A DNA stretch of 15,514 nt from Rickettsiales bacterium (GCA_031259745.1 JAIRLB010000003.1:1-15514); one strand, 5' to 3'; shown: positions 1 through 7,239, counted from the stretch's first letter. The notes: generated from the letters alone by a model not told the origin. Numbers and translations: made by a program.

Positions 1-219
1 GTATGCTGACGAACAGTCTTCTTCTATATTCGGCAAAGTGTCGGTGCCACAGTCGCATTTTATAACAACCGGACAGCCTTGACTTTTGCAGTCTGAATAG
101 CAGTATGTACCCGAAGCAGTCGATGTCGTGGCGGTAAGCTCCGCGAATGCGGAATGGGAAAATACGAAAAAATAAGCAATCATATGGAAGCAAAACAACT
201 GACCCTTTGGATCAGGCAT
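1..219 (-). CDS. Cysteine-rich secreted protein, N-terminal part (runs off window)
   Basis: An open frame of 73 codons starts at ATG 219 and continues past the window edge. A hydrophobic stretch at about residues 13-26 ends in SAFA, a good signal-peptidase I site, so the mature protein should begin ELTATTST and be exported. The visible mature part has seven cysteines in about 47 residues, including a CDC motif and a CYSDC motif. A second ATG at 183 (residue 13) would give a shorter, cleaner signal peptide; neither start has a convincing Shine-Dalgarno site, so the start is undecided. I do not recognise the family. It belongs to the same general class as the cysteine-rich proteins at 6211-7185 and 14056-14607. 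Its function is unknown; a disulfide-stabilised envelope or surface role is inference only. Confidence 0.6.
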   Translation of the reverse strand, partial: MPDPKGQLFCFHMIAYFFVFSHSAFAELTATTSTASGTYCYSDCKSQGCPVVIKCDCGTDTLPNIEEDCSSAY

Positions 220-264
220 AGCAGGGGGAAAACAATGTCGCGGAAATCTGGGATTTTTGAAAAT

Positions 265-288
265 AAAAAAACCGACATATTAATCGGT
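265..288 (-). terminator. Possible rho-independent terminator of the membrane-protein operon
   Basis: Read on the minus strand, ACCGA and TCGGT form a 5-bp stem around an 8-base loop (271-288), followed directly by a run of seven T. The stem is short, so this is a weak call. It lies between the end of the operon at 545 and the start of the cysteine-rich gene at 219, where a terminator would be expected. Confidence 0.4.
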
Positions 289-544
289 GGTTTGGATTAG
301 CGGTGTTTTATAAGAGGCATTTTAACGATTTTGCAATACCTTGTCTACAAAAAAGAACAAAGACCAAAGATCAAAGAAAGGAATAAGGAGAAAGAACAAA
401 GATCAAAGAGCAGATAAAGATCATGCCAAATTCCCCTTCGCTGGCGAAAGGATGGATGCGAACGAAGCGAGCAGACGGGGTAGAGGTCTTTTATCGCGCT
501 TTCTATCATATGCAAAACAAAGAAAAAGTGAGCGGTGAACGATG
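289..544. other. Gene-free stretch downstream of the membrane-protein operon
   Basis: I see no convincing gene in these 256 bases. Short open frames on both strands run through low-complexity sequence and lack start signals. The stretch contains the 7-base array at 352-422, a small palindrome TTCGCTGGCGAA at 438-449, and two adjacent 7-mers GTGAGCG and GTGAACG at 528-541, just beyond the operon's last stop codon. These 7-mers resemble, on the opposite strand, the array at 3414-3447. Confidence 0.5.
352..422. repeat. Degenerate heptanucleotide tandem array (AAAGANC type)
   Basis: Units of seven bases, consensus AAAGANC, run in register from 352 to 379 (AAAGAAC, AAAGACC, AAAGATC, AAAGAAA). After an 11-base interruption they resume at 391-411 (AAAGAAC, AAAGATC, AAAGAGC), with a last unit at 416-422. 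The array is purine-rich on the plus strand and non-coding. It resembles in style the short tandemly repeated repetitive sequences known from cyanobacteria, but the sequence differs. Confidence 0.7.
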
Positions 545-1912
545 TTATTTTTTGCCTTTGCGGATAATCTTCCACCAGTTTGTCGCGGTCTTGGTCGTAT
601 TGCCCCACAACTTTTTAATGTCTGATTCCAGCGCAGGCAGTCCGTTGCCGATACTGCCGCCAAAATCCTTGGCGATATCGCCGGCCTTGTTCGCCAGATA
701 CGCGACCAGGCATCCGACAATCAGGATGATCATAAATCCGTCGTTTTCCAAGCCGGGGACTGCGGCCGCCAAGTTGGCGTCGACAACGCCTGACAAAATT
801 GCCGCGCACAAAGAAATGACGATAGACAAGGATACGAAATAAATGGCGGCCTGGATGAATTTTTGTATCTGCGCGGACAATGATTCCGTTTCAAACAGCT
901 TCAAAAACCCGTTGAATATCTGGCCGGCGTATCCCTTGTATGATGTCGCCCCGCTGACGCCGCCGCCAAATGCATCCAATGGCGCGCCGAACATTCCGCC
1001 GCCCGCGGACGCGCCGCCGACTGTCTGATGCAGGGCTGTGAACGGCAGCATGAACAGAATCAGAAACAAATCGGCAATAACGCCCAATGCCATTAATGCA
1101 AACTTCCAAATATTATAAATGAATATGACGACAAAAACGGCGCCCGCCAGGAAAGTAAACGCGCTGTGGCCGATCCCGGCCAGCATCCATTTCCATCCAG
1201 CGGCAACGGCCGTGTAAAAGAATCCCGATAAACGCGTTGGAACGCATAACAGGTTTGCCGCCTGTTCGGAATTGATGACGGCAAGATTCGTATGGGCGGC
1301 CGCGATATATTTATGAATGGCGGCGCAGGTGTCGGGCAGCGATGCGTTGGCCGCAGAGGCGACAGAGTTTAATATCAAGTCGGACAAATATGTTCCGATT
1401 GATATGACGGGTCCCATGATCCACATGAATAATTGCGCGGGCCCTTGCTCTATGATCAAAATCCAGATTGTTATCACGACAATTCTTTTTACGATATCTT
1501 CCCATAACGCCTGGGCCTGCTTTTCGCCGCGGATTACTTGATATGCCTCGAACATTAGCCAGAATGCGAATAATATGATGATAAATATGGTCATAAAGCG
1601 CACCAGCGAGCGCTCTAATATATCGCTGATCAACGACAATGCGCCAATAAAGGCGCGGCCGACTTTTGCCTCTACTGGTACATAATCTTTGACCAAAACG
1701 TTTGTTTGGAATTGGTTTTGAAAATTGGCGATATCGTCGGTCAGGTTTGTTGAAAATAATTTCTGATTATGTTCGGTCGTCCATGCGCCAAAATCCCCGA
1801 TGTCGCCATTGACCGGCATATTTGATGCGGCCCATGCGCCCGGTATTATCAGCAGGGCGCATATTGCGCAGACGACGATTTTTGATAAAATTTTCCTTAA
1901 TCTGTTTGCCAT
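545..1912 (-). CDS. VirB6/TrbL-like polytopic inner-membrane protein, paralog 4 of the operon
   Basis: This 455-residue protein has an N-terminal signal-like segment (about residues 10-28, ending GAWA|AS). Membrane segments lie near 105-127, 142-157, 236-295 (two or three), 352-376 and 392-407, and the tail is basic (KIIRKGKK). A GPVISIG motif near 167-173 aligns with the [E/D]P motif in its neighbours. C196 and C223 sit in a predicted external loop, as in three paralogs. It starts 6 bases after the upstream stop codon, without a strong Shine-Dalgarno site, so translational coupling is likely. VirB6/TrbL proteins form the inner-membrane channel of type IV secretion systems; assignment here rests on topology and paralogy, not on a diagnostic motif. 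It lacks the CxxC pair of three relatives. An uncharacterised membrane family is the alternative. Confidence 0.55.
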   Translation of the reverse strand: MANRLRKILSKIVVCAICALLIIPGAWAASNMPVNGDIGDFGAWTTEHNQKLFSTNLTDDIANFQNQFQTNVLVKDYVPVEAKVGRAFIGALSLISDILERSLVRFMTIFIIILFAFWLMFEAYQVIRGEKQAQALWEDIVKRIVVITIWILIIEQGPAQLFMWIMGPVISIGTYLSDLILNSVASAANASLPDTCAAIHKYIAAAHTNLAVINSEQAANLLCVPTRLSGFFYTAVAAGWKWMLAGIGHSAFTFLAGAVFVVIFIYNIWKFALMALGVIADLFLILFMLPFTALHQTVGGASAGGGMFGAPLDAFGGGVSGATSYKGYAGQIFNGFLKLFETESLSAQIQKFIQAAIYFVSLSIVISLCAAILSGVVDANLAAAVPGLENDGFMIILIVGCLVAYLANKAGDIAKDFGGSIGNGLPALESDIKKLWGNTTKTATNWWKIIRKGKK

Positions 1913-1918
1913 ATTTTC

Positions 1919-3358
1919 TCAGCTTTTCTTCCCCATCCCCTTTGTTACGTTTTCCGCGATCTTGGTCGGAATATTCCAGATGCGCTTGCCCAGATCTTTG
2001 ATCCATCCGCCGTAATCGAAGTCTTCTTTGCCGTCGGCGGACGACAGCAGCTTGTCGATCTTTGGCGATACCGCATAGTGATACAGCAGAAACAGTCCGA
2101 TCATCATCAACAAGAATTCCCAGCCGTTTTTCATAAAGTCGAATGCGCCGGGATATTTGCGTTCAACCTGGGCCCGCGAAGCGGTGAAGCAGTTTCTAAA
2201 CTTGTCCTTGTCCAGCGCGCCGTCGGCCAGGGCCACATTTTCACACTTTGCAAAAACCGTCATGACCGATAATGTTTTTTCATCCGCATTCTTTGCGGAT
2301 GCCCCCATCATGGGCGGCAGAATGGCGCTATATCCGTCGTTTGGCCCGGGAAAATATTCATCCGCGGCATACGATACGGTCGCATAGATAATCAGAACCT
2401 TCAATGTTATGGCGATGATTCGCACCGCTGATTTTACCAGCATTCCGATGGCGTTTGATATGACGTTGCCGGCCAGGCTCCACGTTCCTTCGAATGCGCC
2501 GGCCGCCAGAATCAATGGCAGGAAGATAATCAGAAACACCAATTTGAACACAACGCTGAGTATCTGAAAGAACAAATCGAATCCGATGATCAGGAACATA
2601 ATGACCAGCGCCAAGCCCGCCACCCATGTGAAAGCGCCGCCGCCCATATCGTCCATCCAGGCATAATTCATCAATGCAAAGCCGCCCCCGGCGCCCGCCA
2701 GCATTATGGCGTTCAGATTCCCCATCACGCACATGAATGGCTTTAATACCGGATTCAGCACATCGTTGTTTTCAACGCCCGTTCCGCATTTGGCGGAATC
2801 GGAAACGCCAGTCGCCGCCATGGATAATTCCGCGCCCGCCAGCATGACCGGGGTAATGGTAATATTTGTAACCCCGCGCAATGCGGCGGTGCCGCTCATT
2901 CCAAGGGCTCCGATCAAAGCGCCCACAATCATGACGCGCGCGCCTTGTTTCCAAATCTTGTCAAACCATGATGCGAATTCAAGCTGTCTGTCCCCCGCGT
3001 CCAGGCTTGCGATTTTCTTGGATGCGTCGTGCAAGTGCATCGCGGTTGTATAAAACAGGAAGATTCCGAATCCCACCGCCAGCAATATCCACAGATTGTC
3101 GACCGTTGCCATCCAGAAATTTTCCGTCGCCGTTCCGATTGCGGCGAATAATTTTTCAATATAACCGCACAAAAAGCATCCGTTTGCGGTGGAAATATCG
3201 CCGCCGCCCGCGCCAATCGCATTTAAGAATCCCGACATGCTGGAATATCCCAAACTGCCCCCGTCTATGGATGAAGACACATACCAAACGCCCAGCCCCA
3301 GCGCAATTGCGCCCATGCTGAATTTGACGGCAATCATAATAAGTTTTGCTTTCAGCAT
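1919..3358 (-). CDS. VirB6/TrbL-like polytopic inner-membrane protein with CxxC motif, paralog 3
   Basis: The 479-residue protein starts at ATG 3358; a TTG five codons upstream is possible but less likely. An N-terminal membrane anchor at about residues 8-29 is followed by a CFLC motif at 61-64 just before a membrane segment (about 86-105). A TITPVML motif at 167-173 matches the conserved proline motif of the paralogs, and C191/C210 form a second cysteine pair in a predicted external loop. A long, strongly hydrophobic block lies at about 240-345, and the C-terminal tail is amphipathic and basic (GMGKKS). It lies 84 bases downstream of the previous gene, a gap holding the 7-base array, and 6 bases upstream of the next. 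The type IV secretion role is inferred from topology and the multi-copy arrangement. Confidence 0.55.
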   Translation of the reverse strand: MLKAKLIMIAVKFSMGAIALGLGVWYVSSSIDGGSLGYSSMSGFLNAIGAGGGDISTANGCFLCGYIEKLFAAIGTATENFWMATVDNLWILLAVGFGIFLFYTTAMHLHDASKKIASLDAGDRQLEFASWFDKIWKQGARVMIVGALIGALGMSGTAALRGVTNITITPVMLAGAELSMAATGVSDSAKCGTGVENNDVLNPVLKPFMCVMGNLNAIMLAGAGGGFALMNYAWMDDMGGGAFTWVAGLALVIMFLIIGFDLFFQILSVVFKLVFLIIFLPLILAAGAFEGTWSLAGNVISNAIGMLVKSAVRIIAITLKVLIIYATVSYAADEYFPGPNDGYSAILPPMMGASAKNADEKTLSVMTVFAKCENVALADGALDKDKFRNCFTASRAQVERKYPGAFDFMKNGWEFLLMMIGLFLLYHYAVSPKIDKLLSSADGKEDFDYGGWIKDLGKRIWNIPTKIAENVTKGMGKKS

Positions 3359-3413
3359 ATTTGTAAGCCGCAAGCCGAAAATCGTAAGACGAAAACTATG
3401 AATTGTGTTTTAA

Positions 3414-3447
3414 TTCGCAGTTCGCAGCTCACGGTTCGCGGTTCACG
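3414..3447. repeat. Degenerate heptanucleotide tandem array (TTCRCRG type)
   Basis: Five units of seven bases run without a break: TTCGCAG, TTCGCAG, CTCACGG, TTCGCGG and TTCACG(T). The array begins inside the last codon and stop of the gene ending at 3443 (minus strand) and fills much of the gap to the next operon gene. On the minus strand it reads as GTGAACC-like units, similar to the two 7-mers at 528-541. It is non-coding apart from the overlap with the stop codon. Confidence 0.75.
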
Positions 3448-4657
3448 TTTTTTTCTCCTCTGTTTTCTCTCCGTCGCCGGAGATAATTGCCTTGCCGATA
3501 TTTTTGACGGTTTTTACGACATTGCCGGTGACTTTCATTGCATCATCCGCAAATTGGCCGCCAAGCGATTTGCTTTCGCTGAAATCCGCGGCCGGTTCGA
3601 CTTCGAATGCCGACATGAACATGCTTGTGACCTTTGGCACCTGGGCGGCCAGAAAATCAACGACATATATCAGGACAATGCACCCCATTATCGTCATCGC
3701 CGCCAGATTATCGTCCGATAATGCGTCCGCATAAATCGACCCGCTGGTGATTAATTCCATAAGTTCGGCGGCTGATGCGCCCGGCGCCGAAAAAAACTTT
3801 GCGATTATCACCATTATCACGGTATAGGTCAGAACGGCCGCCGACAAAGACACGATCGCGTTGATGACTTTCTTGAATTGATCGGCGCCGACGTTCGACC
3901 CCAGTTTTTTCGCCCAGTCGGGCGCCTCGGAATTTTTGAAGACAAACATTACCAGCGACAGCGGAAAGAAGAATGCAAAGAATGTCATTGCGGCGATTAT
4001 GTCTATGAAATAAAAGCAGAACCGGATGAATATCTTGAAGAATCCGTAAACGAGATACAACCCCATGGCAAACATCAGGATATGTTTCAGCAGCGATCCG
4101 ATCCCCAGCAGCGCCTTCCAGGAAAAAGCGTTGTCCATAATCGCGATTCCCAATTTTATATATCCTTGGAATTGAGTGATTGTCGTCTTCATCAGCATGA
4201 TAATCTTGTCGCGCAGCTGCGGGCGGTAAAATCCCGCGTCACCCATCGGCTGCGGCTGATAGGTGATTTTCTTTTCAACCGCGGCCGTATCCGTCCGCAC
4301 CATGGATTGGGTATAAATCAGCGTCATGTCCGCGACCGGTTCGAACGTCACCGTTGTAATAAACCGCGGCAGCGCGACCCCCATCCCCAGCAAGGCGAAA
4401 ACAAACAGCGAATTAATCACGACCGGCTTGATGTATTTCTGATACATCGGGTCATCCAGACCGCCATGGATGTTTTTCCAAACGGCATACAGGATGTAAA
4501 ATGCCATAATCAGACAAAATATCAGAATGCAGAATAGCGAAAACTGGCGGTACGCGGCGGCGGATGCTTGGGATATTACCTGAAACAGACGGTCGAACAC
4601 GGGGCAGCCCCAACACTGCACCGATCCGTCTATCAAAGAGTTGGCCCATGTATTCAT
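3443..4657 (-). CDS. VirB6/TrbL-like polytopic inner-membrane protein with CxxC motif, paralog 2
   Basis: The 404-residue protein starts at ATG 4657, which overlaps the TGA of the upstream gene in an ATGA junction, a classic translational-coupling arrangement. This decides the start over an ATG 15 codons upstream. CWGC at residues 15-18 is followed by a phenylalanine-rich amphipathic stretch and a membrane segment (about 41-61). FEPVAD at 105-110 is the conserved [E/D]P motif. A very hydrophobic block with many phenylalanines follows at about 190-245, with further segments near 285-305 and 335-355, and the tail is charged (EKTEEKKT). Unlike four relatives it lacks the cysteine pair in the loop after the EP motif. 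No N-terminal signal peptide is present. The VirB6/TrbL assignment is an inference from the whole family. Confidence 0.55.
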   Translation of the reverse strand: MNTWANSLIDGSVQCWGCPVFDRLFQVISQASAAAYRQFSLFCILIFCLIMAFYILYAVWKNIHGGLDDPMYQKYIKPVVINSLFVFALLGMGVALPRFITTVTFEPVADMTLIYTQSMVRTDTAAVEKKITYQPQPMGDAGFYRPQLRDKIIMLMKTTITQFQGYIKLGIAIMDNAFSWKALLGIGSLLKHILMFAMGLYLVYGFFKIFIRFCFYFIDIIAAMTFFAFFFPLSLVMFVFKNSEAPDWAKKLGSNVGADQFKKVINAIVSLSAAVLTYTVIMVIIAKFFSAPGASAAELMELITSGSIYADALSDDNLAAMTIMGCIVLIYVVDFLAAQVPKVTSMFMSAFEVEPAADFSESKSLGGQFADDAMKVTGNVVKTVKNIGKAIISGDGEKTEEKKT

Positions 4658-5928
4658 TTCTTTTTTATCCAGCCTGCGGCCGCGCCTATTTTCTTTGCCC
4701 AATCCTTGACATTCTTGCGGGTTGTCTTAAAATCGCCGGTTACTTTCTTATGCAGGTCGTCCATTCCCTTGCCCGCGTACTTGTCCAATTGCTCGCGCGT
4801 TAGTTCGAATATGCGGAACATCAGATAAAACGTCAGAATTGTCGACAGCCACAGAATTGAATGCTCGCCGAATCCCATGGCGCTGTTTGCGACAGTTGGA
4901 ACATTGCTGGTCATAGAGCCGCCCGCGGCCACAACGAATACAGAGCTGTTCCATTGGAACAAAGCCTTTATCACGGCTACATTAACGACCAAGATGAAGG
5001 CGCACGCGATCATCGTGATTATCAATTGTTGCAGCGCCTTGACAATCACCTCGAACGCGGGCCATAAATCCAGCCACTTGTTCGGATTCTTTGGTTTCGC
5101 CACCCATACCAAGACCTGGAACGGGTACAGAACCAGAGCCATGCCGAAATTGAATATCCCCTGGATAATCAGCAGCGCCATGAACAGGTTGCTGGATACG
5201 AATGCGAACACCAGCAAAATGCCTGTAATCAGATTCAAAAAGTCTTCGCCGCCATGCGGAATAAGCGTCATCAGGCCCGTCAGCCCCTTGGTGATGAAAT
5301 CAAAGCCGCGTTTGATGATCTGATTGTTTGCGTGTGATAAATTCGAAACCGGCTGAACCAGAAAGTTGCAGCTTTCAGCGGACATCCATCCCTTGTCAAC
5401 AACATCTTGCGGACATTGCGCTTTTTCTGCCGCGCCCATCGGTACGCTGATGCTGCTGGTCAGGCTTTCCGTATAAATCGCCCCAAAGCGCAAAAACGGG
5501 TCGACAATCAAATCGGTTACGTAAACAGGTTTTATTTGCAGCAAAATAGTCGCGGCGACAATGGCGCGCATTGCTGGCTTTAACATATTTTCCGCAATCT
5601 GCATGCCCCCCGGAGTGTCTTTTTCCCACATCTCGCCGCCGCCCTTGAATCCGAAAAACGCCAGCCATGTTTTTGGAAAATACATCTTTATTAAATACAG
5701 GCCCATCGATACCCCCAGCCATCCCCAAATCAAAATATAGATGATGCCGGTCCCGCGCCCCACAAAGAAGTCATAGCCACCTGTTGCAATTGTCATTAAT
5801 GCGTCCAAGACCATCGGAACGAACGGCGCCAGGTTCAAGCTTTCCACGATCGCCCAATCTGCGAAAGCCGGCGTGGCCAGCGCAAAAGAGCAAAAAACGA
5901 AGAGCAAAGGGCACAAAAATTTATTCAT
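4654..5928 (-). CDS. VirB6/TrbL-like polytopic inner-membrane protein, first gene of the operon (paralog 1)
   Basis: The 424-residue protein begins MNKFLCPLL and has a clear signal peptide with cleavage after ATPAFA (residue 23). The frame stays open upstream to 6057, but ATG 5928 is chosen because the signal peptide starts there and a strong promoter lies just upstream. Membrane segments lie near 60-80, 122-135, 233-275, 298-322 and 356-372. IVDPFL at 141-146 is the conserved [E/D]P motif, and C172/C187 are the external-loop cysteine pair. The cytoplasmic tail (about 373-424) is lysine-rich and ends WIKKK. The CxxC motif of three relatives is missing. It heads the minus-strand operon and overlaps the next gene by four bases. 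A type IV secretion inner-membrane channel role is the best guess; no diagnostic motif proves it. Confidence 0.55.
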   Translation of the reverse strand: MNKFLCPLLFVFCSFALATPAFADWAIVESLNLAPFVPMVLDALMTIATGGYDFFVGRGTGIIYILIWGWLGVSMGLYLIKMYFPKTWLAFFGFKGGGEMWEKDTPGGMQIAENMLKPAMRAIVAATILLQIKPVYVTDLIVDPFLRFGAIYTESLTSSISVPMGAAEKAQCPQDVVDKGWMSAESCNFLVQPVSNLSHANNQIIKRGFDFITKGLTGLMTLIPHGGEDFLNLITGILLVFAFVSSNLFMALLIIQGIFNFGMALVLYPFQVLVWVAKPKNPNKWLDLWPAFEVIVKALQQLIITMIACAFILVVNVAVIKALFQWNSSVFVVAAGGSMTSNVPTVANSAMGFGEHSILWLSTILTFYLMFRIFELTREQLDKYAGKGMDDLHKKVTGDFKTTRKNVKDWAKKIGAAAGWIKKK

Positions 5929-5935
5929 CGTATTG

Positions 5936-5964
5936 ATTATATCATAAAAATAGTCGTGAATCAG
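5936..5964 (-). promoter_or_regulatory. Promoter of the membrane-protein operon, probably leaderless
   Basis: On the minus strand, TATAAT (5941-5936) is preceded by TGA, giving an extended -10 box. A CTGATT -35 candidate (5964-5959) lies 17 bases upstream. The ATG at 5928 follows the -10 box after only 7 bases, so transcription should start at or next to the start codon. No Shine-Dalgarno site is present. Confidence 0.65.
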
Positions 5965-5973
5965 CCGGTCTTT

Positions 5974-6002
5974 TTGTATTGCCGCCGTTTCGTTCTTATG
6001 AT
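5974..6002 (+). promoter_or_regulatory. Candidate promoter for the 6211 gene and its structured leader
   Basis: TTGTAT (5974-5979), a 17-base spacer and TATGAT (5997-6002) give a plausible plus-strand promoter. Transcription would start near 6009-6010, giving a leader of about 200 bases ahead of ATG 6211. It is divergent from, and close to, the operon promoter at 5936-5964, so the two units may share regulation. Confidence 0.45.
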
Positions 6003-6012
6003 AAACTGTTAG

Positions 6013-6151
6013 CGGTGCCGGCGGATTACGGCATCGGGGCTTAAGAACCCTTTTCAATCGCGTCCGAAAGGACGAAAAACTCCTGCATCGGCAGGAGGGC
6101 TGTGTTATATATCGAAAACGCGGCGCTATCTACGATTGAAATAGTTCTTAA
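6013..6151 (+). ncRNA. Multi-branched structured leader RNA of the cysteine-rich protein gene
   Basis: Several perfect or near-perfect inverted repeats nest cleanly. P0 is an 8-bp hairpin, 6013-6020 with 6029-6036. P1 is a two-part closing helix: TTAAGAAC (6041-6048) with GTTCTTAA (6144-6151), then TTTCAATCG (6052-6060) with CGATTGAAA (6133-6141). Inside P1 sit P2 (CGTCC-GAAA-GGACG, 6061-6074, a GNRA tetraloop), P3 (CTCCTGC-ATCG-GCAGGAG, 6080-6097) and P4 (6099-6106 with 6117-6124, with two G-U pairs). Together they form a junction with three inner arms. I do not recognise a known riboswitch or ribozyme class. A palindromic mobile element or a DNA-level structure is the alternative explanation, since P3 read on the minus strand is followed by five T. 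Confidence 0.6.
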
Positions 6152-6205
6152 CCTCCTGCCACCAATTTGCCCGCAGCGCATATGGTGGCTTTTTCCGCAG
6201 GAGGT
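6151..6205 (+). promoter_or_regulatory. Hairpin sequestering the Shine-Dalgarno site of the 6211 gene
   Basis: ACCTCCTGC (6151-6159) is perfectly complementary to GCAGGAGGT (6197-6205), which contains the Shine-Dalgarno site lying 5 bases before ATG 6211. The inner bases CACCA (6160-6164) pair with TGGTG (6183-6187), leaving a 9-base bulge. When folded, the ribosome site is fully paired. The upstream segment GGCAGGAGG (6090-6098) can pair instead with CCTCCTGCC (6152-6160) over 9 bp, which would free the ribosome site. This gives two mutually exclusive states. Confidence 0.65.
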
Positions 6206-6210
6206 AGAAA

Positions 6211-7185
6211 ATGTCAAACAAGGTTGTTGTTTTCGCAGTTTTCGCGCTTTCGGTTTCTTTTCCGGCATTTTCCGACAATGGTTGTCCGGATGGATATTAC
6301 GGCAATCCCTGCAAAGTCGATGTTCCATGCGGGAAATACGTAGCCGAGGCGAACTCTGTCCCTGTTGATTGTCCGTATGGATGGTATCATGCCGCTCATA
6401 CTGTTGCTTATGGCGACAAATCGCCCGACTGCATAAAATCGTCAGGCTTCAATTACGCTCCGCCCGGATCGTGCGATCAAATTGCATGTCCCGTGCCGTC
6501 AAACGGTGTTCCAAGCGGTTCTTGGTGTAATCTTACACCCGATGGAATTGAAAATAAGGAAGCAGGCTATGCGGGCTGGCAAGTCGCATGTTGCAGTGTG
6601 AGTGCCGTGCAGACGGAAAGAAATCATTGCCGAGGTTCTTTTAATTCCTATTATAACCAGGCGACCGGCGAGTATGACGGGGGCAGCAGAACCTTGTGGC
6701 AAAATGGAATATGGTATGCAGAAATAATATCCTGCGAAGCTGGGTATTTCAAGAACGTGCAGGATTATCTGGAGAGAGGTTCAAACGGCATTTACGGTTT
6801 TATTGCCAATGATGACGGAATGCATTATTCATATTTTGAAGAAAATGCAGCTGACAGCATGAATGCGAAATGGAGCGGAGCCGAGGTCGGATACGGCTAT
6901 TATTCCGCCGCGGGGGATTTGGCGCGCCGCCCGTGTCCGGCCGGCTATACGACCAGAACACCGACGGCGGCGTCCGATGGCGAATGCGTGCGGCTGTGTC
7001 CCGGCGCGTCATTGTTAAGAACCGGAAACGGATTATCTTTTAATATCTATGCCGAAAAATATACCGCGATCGCATTGAATTTGGAAATAGGCGGGACTGT
7101 ATGCTATGTTCCTTTGCAGGCCGGACGCGGAGAGAATGCGATAAATGTCGGATATTTGGGAAATGCATATCACACGGTCAGATAG
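6211..7185 (+). CDS. Cysteine-rich secreted protein, unknown family
   Basis: The 324-residue protein has a signal peptide (hydrophobic core about residues 5-18, cleavage after PAFS, residue 21). The mature chain carries 16 cysteines, with glycine/tyrosine-rich CPDGYYG-like and CPAGYTT-like motifs near the start and at about 245. Such CPxGY motifs recall EGF-like or growth-factor-receptor cysteine-rich repeats, but I cannot assign a named domain. The last 65 residues or so have few cysteines. ATG 6211 is fixed by a strong AGGAGGT Shine-Dalgarno site, which is buried in a leader hairpin, suggesting post-transcriptional control. It is transcribed divergently from the VirB6-like operon and followed by a fifth paralog of that family. 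A secreted or surface product is likely; a link to the secretion genes is inference from position only. Confidence 0.75.
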   Translation: MSNKVVVFAVFALSVSFPAFSDNGCPDGYYGNPCKVDVPCGKYVAEANSVPVDCPYGWYHAAHTVAYGDKSPDCIKSSGFNYAPPGSCDQIACPVPSNGVPSGSWCNLTPDGIENKEAGYAGWQVACCSVSAVQTERNHCRGSFNSYYNQATGEYDGGSRTLWQNGIWYAEIISCEAGYFKNVQDYLERGSNGIYGFIANDDGMHYSYFEENAADSMNAKWSGAEVGYGYYSAAGDLARRPCPAGYTTRTPTAASDGECVRLCPGASLLRTGNGLSFNIYAEKYTAIALNLEIGGTVCYVPLQAGRGENAINVGYLGNAYHTVR

Positions 7186-7223
7186 ACATTCGGGATAATC
7201 TGATAAAAAATCCAGAAGATTTA

Positions 7224-7232
7224 TGATATGAT
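7224..7232 (+). promoter_or_regulatory. Extended -10 box of the fifth membrane paralog
   Basis: TGATATGAT (7224-7232) is an extended -10 element placed 7 bases before ATG 7240. This is the same geometry as at 8654 and 5928. No clear -35 box and no Shine-Dalgarno site are visible. The position supports ATG 7240 rather than ATG 7228, which lies inside the -10 box. Confidence 0.5.
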
Positions 7233-7239
7233 TATTCCG

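Noticed and set aside
341..538. Small basic plus-strand frame from TTG 341 through the heptamer array
   Set aside because: Its lysine/arginine-rich product simply follows the AAAGANC repeats and there is no ribosome site or promoter.
421..842. Plus-strand frames antisense to the end of the 455-residue membrane protein
   Set aside because: The minus-strand frame has a coherent signal peptide, membrane segments and paralogs; the antisense frames have none.
3878..4537. Long plus-strand frame (219 codons) antisense to the 404-residue membrane protein
   Set aside because: It is histidine/arginine-rich low-complexity composition typical of an antisense shadow, with no start signals.
6052..6080. 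Hammerhead-ribozyme-like element (GTCC-GAAA-GGAC followed by GAAA)
   Set aside because: The required CUGAUGA core before stem II is absent and no matching cleavage site is present.
6075..6097. Minus-strand rho-independent terminator (7-bp stem plus five T)
   Set aside because: The shape fits, but no minus-strand gene lies upstream to be terminated. The hairpin is better placed as arm P3 of the plus-strand leader, though a dual role cannot be excluded.
6090..6164. tRNA-like stretch: 75 bases with a 7-bp GGCAGGA/TCCTGCC acceptor-like stem followed by A and CCA
   Set aside because: No TTCRA T-loop, no 5-bp T stem, no anticodon stem and no standard D arm. The acceptor-like complementarity is better explained by the alternative pairing of the leader switch.
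6041..6328. Minus-strand frame antisense to the leader and start of the 6211 gene
   Set aside because: It is antisense to a gene with a clear signal peptide and Shine-Dalgarno site, has no promoter or ribosome site, and its product has no recognisable features.
6102..6368. Overlapping leader reading frame from GTG 6102 into the cysteine-rich gene
   Set aside because: The Shine-Dalgarno-like GGAGG lies only 3 bases from the GTG, and the product has no family features. It is kept only as a possible regulatory uORF within the leader finding, not as a gene.
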